Of a stretch of 64,000 nt of DNA, positions 8,282-15,989 are shown one piece after another. The notes under the pieces were generated by a model. It was not told the DNA's origin. It did not search any database and saw only the letters and a list, made by a program, of their open reading frames with translations. The stretch is taken from contig DAOMOK010000002.1 of NCBI GenBank assembly GCA_035444285.1, forward strand, positions 1-64,000. The letters are read 5' to 3'. Position numbers and translations under genes: made by a program. Positions within the stretch are counted from its first letter, which is position 1, and every line of letters begins with the position of its first letter. The DNA comes from CAADGU01 sp035444285 (GTDB taxonomy: Bacteria > Chloroflexota > Anaerolineae > Promineifilales > Promineifilaceae).

Positions 8282-9466
8282 ATGCCTTTAGTAGATTTTC
8301 GTAAAGAGGCGGAATCTCTGTTTGATGAGATGGTCGCCAGACGCCGCGATTTGCACCAACACCCGGAAATGGGCTTTGAAGAGTTCCGCACCGCCGGGAT
8401 TGTGGCCGAACAGTTAAACCAGTTGGGTTTTGAAGTGCAGCGGGGGATCGGGCAAACAGGCGTCGTTGGTTTGCTGGAAGGGCCGGAGGATGGGCCAACG
8501 GTGATGCTGCGCTTTGATATGGACGCCCTGCCCATTTTGGAGGAGAGCGGCGAGCCTTATGCCTCCCAAAATGTGGGTGTGATGCATGCCTGCGGCCACG
8601 ATGGGCACACCAGCATGGGGCTGGCGCTGGCCAAAATTATGGCGAAGTATCGGGAGGGGATGCACGGCCGTATCAAATTTGTCTTTCAACCGGCCGAAGA
8701 AGGGCTGGGCGGCGCCTTTGCCATGATTGCCGATGGCGTATTGGAAAACCCGCGCCCGGATGTGACCTTCGCCATGCACATCTGGACGCCGGAAGAGGTG
8801 GGCAATGTGCGCGTGGTAGAAGGGCCGTGCATGGCCTCCTCCAGCGTCTTTACCATCACCATCCAGGGTTTTGGCGGGCATGGCGCGGCCCCCCATCTGG
8901 CCAATGACCCTATTGTGGCGGCGGCGCATATTGTTACGGCGCTGCAAAGCATCGTTAGCCGCAACATTAATCCGCAAGAGAGCGTGGTGGTTTCTATTGG
9001 CGAATTCCGGGCCGGGGCCACCTTCAACGTCATCCCAGACAAGGCTGTTTTGAAAGGTACGGTGCGCAGCTATAACAATGAATTACACCGGCTGATTTAC
9101 CGCCGCATTCTGGAAATGGCGACGCGCATGGCGGAGGCGTTTGGCTGCAAGGCGTCCATGGAGACCATTGCCATTGTGCAGGCGGTGGTGAATGCGGCAG
9201 CGCCAACGGCCGTTGTCCGCGCCGCTGCCGAAAAAATCGTGGGGGCCGACCACATCATGGAGAGGCGCACGATGGCCTCCGAAGATATGGGTTTTTTCCT
9301 GGATGAAGTGCCCGGCTGTTACTTCTTCATCGGTGGTCGGAACGAGGAAAAGGGGTACATCTACCCCCACCATCACCCTAAATTCAACTTCGACGAACGG
9401 GCTATGATTGACGGCGTAGCCATTATGGGTGAAGCGGCAGCGCATTATGTGTTGAATTCGGCGTGA
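8282..9466 (+). CDS. M20 family amidohydrolase (N-acyl-amino acid / hippurate hydrolase type)
   Basis: A cytosolic two-metal peptidase-fold enzyme that hydrolyses N-acylated amino acids. The metal-binding block MHACGHDGHTSMGLAL lies near residue 101, FQPAEEG with the catalytic/metal glutamates near 137, and HGAAPHLANDPI in the dimerisation lid. C-terminal SEDMGFFLDEVPG fits M20D members. At 394 residues it has the usual length. ATG 8282 is preceded by GGGAGAGGAATAATTAC. cofD follows after a 100-bp heptamer array. The physiological substrate (N-acetyl amino acid, hippurate or an indole conjugate) cannot be told from the sequence. Confidence 0.85.
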   Translation: MPLVDFRKEAESLFDEMVARRRDLHQHPEMGFEEFRTAGIVAEQLNQLGFEVQRGIGQTGVVGLLEGPEDGPTVMLRFDMDALPILEESGEPYASQNVGVMHACGHDGHTSMGLALAKIMAKYREGMHGRIKFVFQPAEEGLGGAFAMIADGVLENPRPDVTFAMHIWTPEEVGNVRVVEGPCMASSSVFTITIQGFGGHGAAPHLANDPIVAAAHIVTALQSIVSRNINPQESVVVSIGEFRAGATFNVIPDKAVLKGTVRSYNNELHRLIYRRILEMATRMAEAFGCKASMETIAIVQAVVNAAAPTAVVRAAAEKIVGADHIMERRTMASEDMGFFLDEVPGCYFFIGGRNEEKGYIYPHHHPKFNFDERAMIDGVAIMGEAAAHYVLNSA

Positions 9467-9623
9467 GCCGTGAAGCGTGATGCGTGATGCGTGAAGCGTG
9501 ACCCGTCATCCGAAGCTCGATGACCAACGACTAATGACCATTGACAAGTGACAAGTGACAAGTGACCAATGACCGACCACCGATTACGGATTACGGATAA
9601 CGGGCCACGGATTACCGATTACC
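9467..9623. repeat. Long heptamer-word array running into cofD
   Basis: About 150 bp can be read as successive 7-bp words with slowly changing sequence: GTGAAGC, GTGATGC (twice), then AGTGACA-type words, then GATTACG and GATTACC. The period persists past the cofD ATG at 9569, so the first ~18 codons of cofD are repeat-derived. This is the longest array in the window. Confidence 0.85.
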
Positions 9624-10558
9624 GCATTGTCTGCCTGGCCGGGGGCGTGGGCGGGGCCAAACTGGCCGCCGGTCTGGCGCAAATTGTGCCACCGGCCAAT
9701 CTGACCATCATTGTGAACACGGGCGATGATTTTCAGCATTTGGGGCTGACAGTGTGTCCCGATCTGGACACGGTGATGTATACGCTGGCAGGGGTGGCGA
9801 ACCCGGAGACGGGATGGGGGCGTGAAGGAGAAAGCTGGCGGACCATAGAAGCAGTGGCGCAGTTGGGCGGGCCGGACTGGTTTCGGCTGGGCGACCTGGA
9901 CTTGGCCACGCACCTGACGCGGACGCATTTGCTCGGCGAGGGGCAGACGCAGCAGCCACTCACGGCCGTGACCCGCCACCTTTGCACCCATCTGCACATC
10001 CAGCCTACCATCTTGCCCATGAGCGACCAGCCCGCACCGACGATGATTGCCACAGTTGACGGCCGTGTCCTCCCCTTCCAGACCTGGTTTGTGCGCGAAC
10101 GGTGGCAGCCGCCCGTCAGCAAAATCATCCTGCCGGACGATGTAAAAGCTACACACGCCGTTGTACGCGCTCTGGAAACGGCCGACATCGTCATCATCGC
10201 CCCCTCCAACCCCTTTGTCAGCATTGATCCTATTCTGAACGTGTACCCCATCCGGGCGCTGCTGGAAGATGTGCCGCAGGTGGTCACGGCCGTCAGCCCC
10301 ATCATCGGCGGGCAGGCGGTGAAAGGCCCGGCGGCGAAGATGATGCAGGAGATGGGCATGGCGGTCTCGGCCACGGCCGTGGCCCAATACTACGACGACC
10401 TGGTAGACCTGTTTATCTATGACCGGCAAGATGAAGGCGCGTTTGTGGGGGTGGGTGGTACGGCCGTAGCATTAGACACGATGATGCTGGATGCGGACGG
10501 CCGTGAGCGTGTAGCCAGAGAAGTGCTGCAATCCTCCCTCGATTACCTCAGCGCCTGA
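9569..10558 (+). CDS. cofD: 2-phospho-L-lactate / phosphoenolpyruvate transferase (F420 biosynthesis)
   Basis: CofD/FbiA joins the lactyl- or enolpyruvyl-phospho-guanosine precursor to the deazaflavin Fo, making (dehydro-)F420-0. The family N-terminus CLAGGVGGAKLAAGL and NTGDDFQHLGL are present, as are the central APSNPFVSIDPIL and SPIIGGQAVKGPAAKM motifs. Family members usually begin within a few residues of the LAGGVGG loop; here the only ATG in frame lies about 20 residues earlier, inside a heptamer array, and encodes MTDHRLRITDNGPRITDYR. No ATG, GTG or TTG lies between, so the repeat-derived extension is probably translated. No other F420 genes are in the window. Confidence 0.9.
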   Translation: MTDHRLRITDNGPRITDYRIVCLAGGVGGAKLAAGLAQIVPPANLTIIVNTGDDFQHLGLTVCPDLDTVMYTLAGVANPETGWGREGESWRTIEAVAQLGGPDWFRLGDLDLATHLTRTHLLGEGQTQQPLTAVTRHLCTHLHIQPTILPMSDQPAPTMIATVDGRVLPFQTWFVRERWQPPVSKIILPDDVKATHAVVRALETADIVIIAPSNPFVSIDPILNVYPIRALLEDVPQVVTAVSPIIGGQAVKGPAAKMMQEMGMAVSATAVAQYYDDLVDLFIYDRQDEGAFVGVGGTAVALDTMMLDADGRERVAREVLQSSLDYLSA

Positions 10559-10588
10559 TCCCTTTTCATCGTTCCTCTCAGTACACCG

Positions 10589-10636
10589 GGCAGAGTGCGC
10601 ATCCTCAGATGCGCATCGGAGGATGCACACTCTGCC
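10589..10636. terminator. Long hairpin downstream of cofD
   Basis: Arms GGCAGAGTGCGCATCCTC (10589-10606) and GAGGATGCACACTCTGCC (10619-10636) pair with one mismatch. There is no T-run, so its terminator role is uncertain. The rest of 10559-10838 has no gene; a small hairpin (GGCAGT / ACTGCC) lies near 10810. Confidence 0.5.
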
Positions 10637-10838
10637 ACGATCATGCAGGTACTAAAGCGTTAATGATCCCATTGTGCCAGTTCAGTATACTTTTCTCAGT
10701 GGATGTAGTACCCTGACCGTACAAAATTCTTAACAACCAAGACCCGAACGGCTTTGCGTATTGTCCGGTGCATTGTCACGATGGAAAAACCCTTCGGGCC
10801 TTCCGGCAGTCTGAATGACTGCCACCTGAAATAACCAC

Positions 10839-13355
10839 ATGAATCAATCGTATTCCCAAGAATTACGGGCCGACTCCAGCCGTATTGTTATTCCAGTCCT
10901 CACCACCATCGTTCTTTTGCTCAGCCTGATCTTTGTGGTTGGCTCATCTTCCTTTTGGGACGTAAGCCATTTCTGGTTTTGTTCCATTGTGGGGCCGCTC
11001 GGTGGCTGGATAGCCTGGCGTTTAATCAAAAATGACAAATATGACCTGGGCATCAATATCTTCCTCCTGGTGCAGTACACCATGCTGGCGGTCATCCTGT
11101 TCCAAGAATGGCAGCCGGGCAGTCCTATACCCTATTTGTTTGGCATCCTCATTGTGGCCACAGCAATGCTCAGCCGGCCCGAAAACAGTTTTTTAGCCTG
11201 GGGTGCGGCCGCGTTCATCATCCTGGCTGTTGTTTTTTACCAGGCTGGCGCTTCATTTGAAACGTTTTTGTCGGTGCTGGGGCCGATTTTGGTAAATCTG
11301 GGCCTGGCTGGTATCGCCTTTTTATCGGCGGTGGAATGGCAATATGCGGTGGAAACGGTGAGCGATTTGCATCGCAATGTGCAGCGCCGCCGCGACGAAC
11401 TCTATACCATTCAAGAAGAGGTACAGTTTACCAATGCCAAATTGGAGTTCTCAAACAGCCAGTTGGAGAAAGCCCGGCAAGAAGCGTTGGATGAACGGGA
11501 CATACGCACCCGATTTATGAACCATGTCAGCCATGAATTGCGCACTCCCCTGAACTCGATTGTGAACTTTGCCCACATTGTGCGTTTGGGTGGGCGCGGG
11601 CCGGTGTCTGAAGGGCAGATTGATTATCTGGAACGCATTGAAAAATCGGGCTGGCACTTACTTTCAGTGCTAAATGATTTGCTGGATATGGCCCAGATTC
11701 AGGCGGGCGAATTTAAGTTACAGCTAGAAGTTTGTGACCTGCACAACCTGTGTGAGGAGGCGATGACCACCACACGCGGACTGATTTTGGAGAGCCAGGT
11801 TGATCTGGTGCGTGATTATCCAGATGAATGGCCGTTGGTGCAGGTGGATAAGATGCGGGTGAAGCAGGCGCTTATCAATCTGCTAGGTAATGCCGTCAAA
11901 TATACCGAAGAAGGGTTGATCACCTTACGGGTGCAGCAAATTGAAGAGGAACTGCATCTGTCGGTGATTGATACCGGCATTGGCATCGCCCCGGAACACC
12001 ATGAGGCGATCTTTGTGGAGTTTAAGCAGGTGAATGAATCGGCGGCGCGGAAGCGGGTGGGCACCGGATTAGGGCTGCCGATTACCCGTCATTTGATTGA
12101 GCGGCACGGCGGGCGCATGTTTGTGACCAGCCAGGTGGGGCAGGGGTCTTGTTTTACCATTGTGCTGCCCGTTTATCAGGAAGAGGCTGTTATGACGGGG
12201 GTGGCAGATACTGAGATGGTGGGGGCGGTGGCTGCCCCAGCGCTGGCTGCCCCATCGCTGGGGGACGATGATGCGGTAGTGGCAGTAGAAGTGTTGGCAA
12301 CGGCCGTCATCCCATCCCCCTCGCTACCGGTTGAATCAGCCACTCCCCCTCCGCCGCAATCCAGCCAATTGCCATCGGCTGAGCCCCCGGTGGCGCAAAA
12401 GATCAACTTGCCGTCGCAGACGCCGTCACAGACGCCGTCATGGACGCCGTCACGGACAGGCCGCCGATGGGCGTGGGTGGTGGCGGCGATATTGTTGTTG
12501 GTCTTAATCGGAGGGCTGCTGTTCACATGGTATGCTGGTGATGGTGATGACACGGTTTTGATAGTGGCAGCCGCGGCGCCAACAGACCAGGCAACTGCCA
12601 TTTTGAATGTGACCGCCACGGCCGTGCCGCCTACACCCACCACAACCATGACGCCGACTACCGGGTTAGTTTCGGCTACGGCCGTGCCTGTAGATGAGGC
12701 GTTGCCGGTTGAACCTTCGCCGACGGTGGCGGCTACGGACACGGCCGTGCCCACCCATACAGCTACGCCAACAGCCAGCCCGATGCCCACGGCAACGGCC
12801 GTGCCTACCGATACACCTGGTGCCACCGCCACCAATATCGCCACCGCCTTGCTCAATTCCTCGCTTTACCGGCAGCCAGACGCCGCCGGGGAAGAAGTGA
12901 CCTATATCAATGCCGGCGATACGGTTACGGTGATTGGGCGTTCGGCCAATGGCAACTGGCTTTATGTGCGCACGGCCGATGGTGGGGAGGGTTTTGTTTT
13001 CGGCGAGCGCCTGCAATGGAACGGTGACAGCGAAACGATACCGGTGATCGGCAGCGGCAATACCGCGCCGCCACCGGTAACTGGCCCATTATCGCTAGAC
13101 CTCTATCTGCTGCCGGGTCGGGGACGCTGCGAGGGCCAGACATGGTGGCAAACCGTGTATATGCGCGGGCAGGGGGGAAATGGCACCTACACGTATTATT
13201 GGAATGGCGAGCAGGTAGGGGCCAATGTGGTGAATGATGGCCTGACTCTGGAATTGAGCTTTATCGGCGGTGCGCAGGCGGGTGTTGGTGAGGTTGTCTC
13301 TGGTGGTGTAGCCGTTTCCAAAACATTATTTGTCCCGCCACCGGAATGTAATTAG
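10839..13355 (+). CDS. Membrane histidine kinase with C-terminal membrane anchor and SH3 domain
   Basis: A sensor kinase with an unusual tail. Five or six hydrophobic helices occupy residues ~15-170, followed by a coiled coil and HisKA (HVSHELRTPL, phospho-His near 232). The HATPase domain follows: N box NLLGNAVKYT ~347, DTGIGIA ~378, GTGLGLP ~408. After ~445 comes an Ala/Pro/Ser linker, a further membrane helix (~545-565), a Thr/Pro-rich stretch, a bacterial SH3 domain (~680-735, ending GFVFGERLQW) and a C-terminal beta-rich domain with two Cys. The SH3 part should lie outside the membrane while the kinase is inside. SH3b domains often bind cell-wall peptides, so I infer envelope sensing. 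A receiver protein follows 82 bp downstream. No clear Shine-Dalgarno is seen. Confidence 0.85.
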   Translation: MNQSYSQELRADSSRIVIPVLTTIVLLLSLIFVVGSSSFWDVSHFWFCSIVGPLGGWIAWRLIKNDKYDLGINIFLLVQYTMLAVILFQEWQPGSPIPYLFGILIVATAMLSRPENSFLAWGAAAFIILAVVFYQAGASFETFLSVLGPILVNLGLAGIAFLSAVEWQYAVETVSDLHRNVQRRRDELYTIQEEVQFTNAKLEFSNSQLEKARQEALDERDIRTRFMNHVSHELRTPLNSIVNFAHIVRLGGRGPVSEGQIDYLERIEKSGWHLLSVLNDLLDMAQIQAGEFKLQLEVCDLHNLCEEAMTTTRGLILESQVDLVRDYPDEWPLVQVDKMRVKQALINLLGNAVKYTEEGLITLRVQQIEEELHLSVIDTGIGIAPEHHEAIFVEFKQVNESAARKRVGTGLGLPITRHLIERHGGRMFVTSQVGQGSCFTIVLPVYQEEAVMTGVADTEMVGAVAAPALAAPSLGDDDAVVAVEVLATAVIPSPSLPVESATPPPPQSSQLPSAEPPVAQKINLPSQTPSQTPSWTPSRTGRRWAWVVAAILLLVLIGGLLFTWYAGDGDDTVLIVAAAAPTDQATAILNVTATAVPPTPTTTMTPTTGLVSATAVPVDEALPVEPSPTVAATDTAVPTHTATPTASPMPTATAVPTDTPGATATNIATALLNSSLYRQPDAAGEEVTYINAGDTVTVIGRSANGNWLYVRTADGGEGFVFGERLQWNGDSETIPVIGSGNTAPPPVTGPLSLDLYLLPGRGRCEGQTWWQTVYMRGQGGNGTYTYYWNGEQVGANVVNDGLTLELSFIGGAQAGVGEVVSGGVAVSKTLFVPPPECN

Positions 13356-13437
13356 AGAAGGTGGGGAACGATTTTTCAAATCGTTTCACAGCAATTGCCG
13401 GGGTACGGCCGTTTTGATACACTTCACATAAATAACT

Positions 13438-13854
13438 ATGGAAACAAATTTAACCCTTCAAGATGCTTATATTGTTTTGGTAGAAGATGATCCCAATGCC
13501 CAACTCATCACGCTGGATTTGCTGCGGTTGGGTGGCGCTAACCGCTGTTATGCCCGCAAAAGCGCCGACAGCGCCATCGCTTTTGCAGAGCGACTACCCA
13601 AAGTTGATTTGTTTCTGGTGGACATTAATATGCCGGGTAAAAGTGGTTATGAACTGCTGGCGGAGCTTCGAGAACATGAGATGTTAAAAGCAGCCCGCGT
13701 GGTAGCTGTTTCTGCCGGAACGCTCATGGCGGAAATGGAACATGCACGCCAGTTGGGGTTTGATGGATTTATTAGCAAACCACTGAAGCCGAACGAATTC
13801 TCTGGTCAGGTGCAACGTATCCTCAACGGTGAAGCAATTTGGGACCGAAGCTAA
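13438..13854 (+). CDS. Single-domain response regulator (CheY-like)
   Basis: A 138-residue receiver domain with no output domain. Acidic pocket residues are in VEDD near the N-terminus, the phospho-acceptor Asp is in LVDINMPGKSGYELL, and the switch and lysine positions are in VVAVSAG and FISKPLKP. It probably takes phosphate from the histidine kinase just upstream and acts through protein contacts. It could alternatively work in a longer phosphorelay, since no DNA-binding regulator is adjacent. Confidence 0.88.
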   Translation: METNLTLQDAYIVLVEDDPNAQLITLDLLRLGGANRCYARKSADSAIAFAERLPKVDLFLVDINMPGKSGYELLAELREHEMLKAARVVAVSAGTLMAEMEHARQLGFDGFISKPLKPNEFSGQVQRILNGEAIWDRS

Positions 13855-13866
13855 TGTAAGCGAGGC

Positions 13867-13900
13867 AGACCTGACAGGTTTCAGAAAATCTGTCAGGTCT
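13867..13900. terminator. AGACCTGACAG-type hairpin
   Basis: An 11-bp inverted repeat (AGACCTGACAG / CTGTCAGGTCT) just after the response regulator. The same hairpin family appears upstream of atpA (21233-21266), and fragments of it occur near position 50. A second pairing, TCTGTCAG with CTGACAGA, is possible. Confidence 0.55.
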
Positions 13901-13917
13901 ATTGTCTGACAGATAAC

Positions 13918-14322
13918 ATGAAACGGCCGTATGCAAACCACAAATTCCCTGTTTATCTGCTTTTTTGGTTGGGCACGGCCGTAACCCTCACGGCCTGTTT
14001 TGGCGGCGGTGGTGCAGAAGAACAATCGGTGGCAACCGGCCAAACAGTGCTAATCTGTAATGAGGTGTGCGCGCAACAAGGGCAGTGCGGCAAAGCCACA
14101 GACGGCCGTCCCCTCATCTTAGGCCGCAGTGACCGCCCCGAAACCCGCGATCACAATCTGGTGTTTAATGCAGACCTGCCTGTTACCATCGTGGAAACCA
14201 GAGTTGAAACGATTCAAGCGGCAGAAGGTCAGTTCTCTATGCAGCAGTTTTCTTTAGTCATCTTAAATGATAATGGTCAGCAGGGGTGGGTGGCTGATTG
14301 GTGTGTGGCGTCAGCTCCGTAA
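13918..14322 (+). CDS. Small putative lipoprotein
   Basis: A 134-residue protein of unknown function. A hydrophobic N-terminus ends in the lipobox LTAC (Cys near residue 27), followed by a Gly-rich spacer, so it is probably lipid-anchored outside the membrane. The mature part has several Cys (ICNEVCAQQGQCG, and WC near the end) and a short beta-rich segment ending QQGWVADWCV that resembles an SH3-like strand. It lies between the two-component genes and a small membrane protein. No family is recognised. Confidence 0.65.
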   Translation: MKRPYANHKFPVYLLFWLGTAVTLTACFGGGGAEEQSVATGQTVLICNEVCAQQGQCGKATDGRPLILGRSDRPETRDHNLVFNADLPVTIVETRVETIQAAEGQFSMQQFSLVILNDNGQQGWVADWCVASAP

Positions 14323-14333
14323 AATGAAATGTG

Positions 14334-14361
14334 GTGGGGCCGGTTAAGCAACCGGCCCCAC
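14334..14361. terminator. GC-rich hairpin after the lipoprotein gene
   Basis: Perfect 12-bp stem (GTGGGGCCGGTT / AACCGGCCCCAC) with a 4-nt loop, followed by CGTTTCC. It is probably a terminator or attenuator. Confidence 0.6.
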
Positions 14362-14383
14362 GTTTCCGTCAGGAGAAAACAAC

Positions 14384-14737
14384 ATGCGTCTGGAAAAGAA
14401 AAAAAAGGAACAACTGTCAAAACGCAAAGGGCTATCTGTTCGTACCCTCATCTTTGTTGTCTGGCTGGCCATCTCCTTTGTTGTCGCTTACTTTCTAGTT
14501 GAGTACCTGTTTGATATGGGTTATCTCTCTGAGAAATTCTATTATACCGATCTATCCCTTCCCCGTAATTGGCCCATCACCGCCTGGAAAGGAGCCACCA
14601 TGTTAATCATCGTGGCCTTGATGCAGATCGTGTTGACATTAGGGTTTATGATAGGCAGCCCCGAAGGACGGCGGCGCACCGGCGACCCAAGCATGTATTC
14701 ACGCAACAAAGACCCATTTGACGACGGCCGTTTCTAA
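14384..14737 (+). CDS. Small two-helix membrane protein
   Basis: A 117-residue protein with a very basic N-terminus (RLEKKKKEQLSKRK), a hydrophobic helix at about 20-42, a second at about 70-92, and a polar tail ending DPFDDGR. By the positive-inside rule both ends should be cytosolic. AGGAGAAAACAAC precedes the ATG. No family is recognised. Confidence 0.65.
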   Translation: MRLEKKKKEQLSKRKGLSVRTLIFVVWLAISFVVAYFLVEYLFDMGYLSEKFYYTDLSLPRNWPITAWKGATMLIIVALMQIVLTLGFMIGSPEGRRRTGDPSMYSRNKDPFDDGRF

Positions 14738-14758
14738 CGTCCATCAACCCATTTTCGA

Positions 14759-14780
14759 TAATCGGCGCCTGACCGATTAT
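14759..14780. other. Small intergenic hairpin
   Basis: ATAATCGG and CCGATTAT pair over a 7-nt loop between the membrane protein and the hydrolase gene. Confidence 0.4.
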
Positions 14781-14800
14781 TGTTCCACTAGAAGGAAAAC

Positions 14801-15736
14801 ATGAAATCAAAGCTCATTTGGATTTTGGCAATTATTGCTGGTTTGCTCCTGCTGATATATGTGGGAGGCAGTTGGTATTTTGGAGACTTGCTCATCAACA
14901 GGTCAACGTCTACGCTGGCTGATTCCCAGGCGGCAATGGCGGAATTGGGGCTGCCTGTTTTGTCCACCCCGGAAAACGTCACCATTCAAAATGGAGATGT
15001 CTCCCTGACCGGGTTTTTCTATGACAATGAAAAACCAGGCGAGTGCGCCGTTATCCTGCTGCACGGTTACACCGGTACCCGCTACAGCGCCTTACAATAT
15101 GCACCCCTGTTTTGGGAGCGTGGCTGCGACCTGCTGGCGTATGACGCCCGCGGCCATGGCGAAAGCAGCCCGGCCTTTCACACCTATGGCTACCATGAAA
15201 AGCAAGATGCCCAGGCAGCTTATGCCTGGCTGCTGGCGCGTACCGGCCTTGAACCAGAGCAGGTGGGCTTAACGGGCGTTTCTTATGGGGCGGCTACCTC
15301 TTTACAGGCAGCGCCGCTGCTGCCCGAAACGGCGTTTATTATTGCCGATTCGGCCTATGAAAGTTTGGAGGCCATCGTTTCCCGGCAGGCAGTGGAACAG
15401 TTTGGTTCGTGGACAAAGCCATTTATTCCGGTGGCTTTTGCCTTTGCCAGTCTGCGGGCCGATTTTGATGTGAACGCCGTTTCACCTAAGGCGGCAGTGA
15501 ACGACACGGCCGTGCCCATCCTCCTCATCCACTCCCGCACCGATGCTTACACCCCCTACACCCACTCCGAAGCCATCTACGCCAACAGCAACCCGGCCAC
15601 AACCGTCTTGCATATTACTGACTGGGGTTCTGCCCACGGCCGTGACATTTTCACCGATTTTGACGCTTTCAAGCAGTTGACGGATGAATTTCTGGCCGAA
15701 TACGCGCCGGATTTTGGTATCAGCGACGGCCGTTAA
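14801..15736 (+). CDS. Membrane-anchored alpha/beta hydrolase
   Basis: A serine hydrolase with an N-terminal signal anchor (residues ~5-25) and an alpha/beta fold beyond it. The oxyanion region is ILLHGYTGTR, the nucleophile elbow GVSYGAA, the acid DAYT after LLIHSRT, and the likely His in GSAHGRD. The layout resembles membrane-tethered esterase or peptidase-like hydrolases (YqkD/BAAT-like) acting outside the membrane. AGAAGGAAAAC precedes the ATG. Substrate unknown. Confidence 0.8.
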   Translation: MKSKLIWILAIIAGLLLLIYVGGSWYFGDLLINRSTSTLADSQAAMAELGLPVLSTPENVTIQNGDVSLTGFFYDNEKPGECAVILLHGYTGTRYSALQYAPLFWERGCDLLAYDARGHGESSPAFHTYGYHEKQDAQAAYAWLLARTGLEPEQVGLTGVSYGAATSLQAAPLLPETAFIIADSAYESLEAIVSRQAVEQFGSWTKPFIPVAFAFASLRADFDVNAVSPKAAVNDTAVPILLIHSRTDAYTPYTHSEAIYANSNPATTVLHITDWGSAHGRDIFTDFDAFKQLTDEFLAEYAPDFGISDGR

Positions 15737-15746
15737 GAGTTGTAAT

Positions 15747-15976
15747 AGAGGCGATTGAGCGATTGGGAGACTCAATCTCCCAATCGCCAGCAGCAATTCT
15801 CAATTTGGCTAGTGGCGGCAGATAAATCTGCACACTTCGGCGGCTTCAGTGCAGGCTCTACAAAAGGCAAAGCCGACCTTCGTCGGCTAGAAGCCAGTCG
15901 GCGAAGGCCGACTTCGCCCTCTGTTGCCGCGATTTCAATCGCCCGATTGGGTCAAATTGAGAATTGCTGAATCGCC
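15747..15976. repeat. Composite inverted-repeat element
   Basis: A gene-free ~230-bp block with nested inverted repeats. AGCAATTCTCAATTTG (15792-15807) is matched by CAAATTGAGAATTGCT (15953-15968). A tight hairpin GCGATTGGGAGA / TCTCCCAATCGC lies at the left, and GCCGACCTTCGTCGGC-like arms lie in the middle. No ORF is supported. It may be a MITE-like or other short mobile palindrome sitting between convergent genes. Confidence 0.55.
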
Positions 15977-15989
15977 AGATATTCCCCCC

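Noticed and set aside
9467..9623. Heptamer array considered as a CRISPR array
   Set aside because: The unit is only 7 bp, words drift, and there are no spacers or cas genes.
9584..10429. A 281-codon minus-strand frame opposite cofD
   Set aside because: It is exactly antisense to a confidently identified cofD, and its composition (His/Arg/Gln-rich) is that of a shadow frame.
12176..12856. A 226-codon minus-strand frame rich in Ala/Val/Thr
   Set aside because: It lies antisense to the linker region of the histidine kinase and has repetitive, biased composition.
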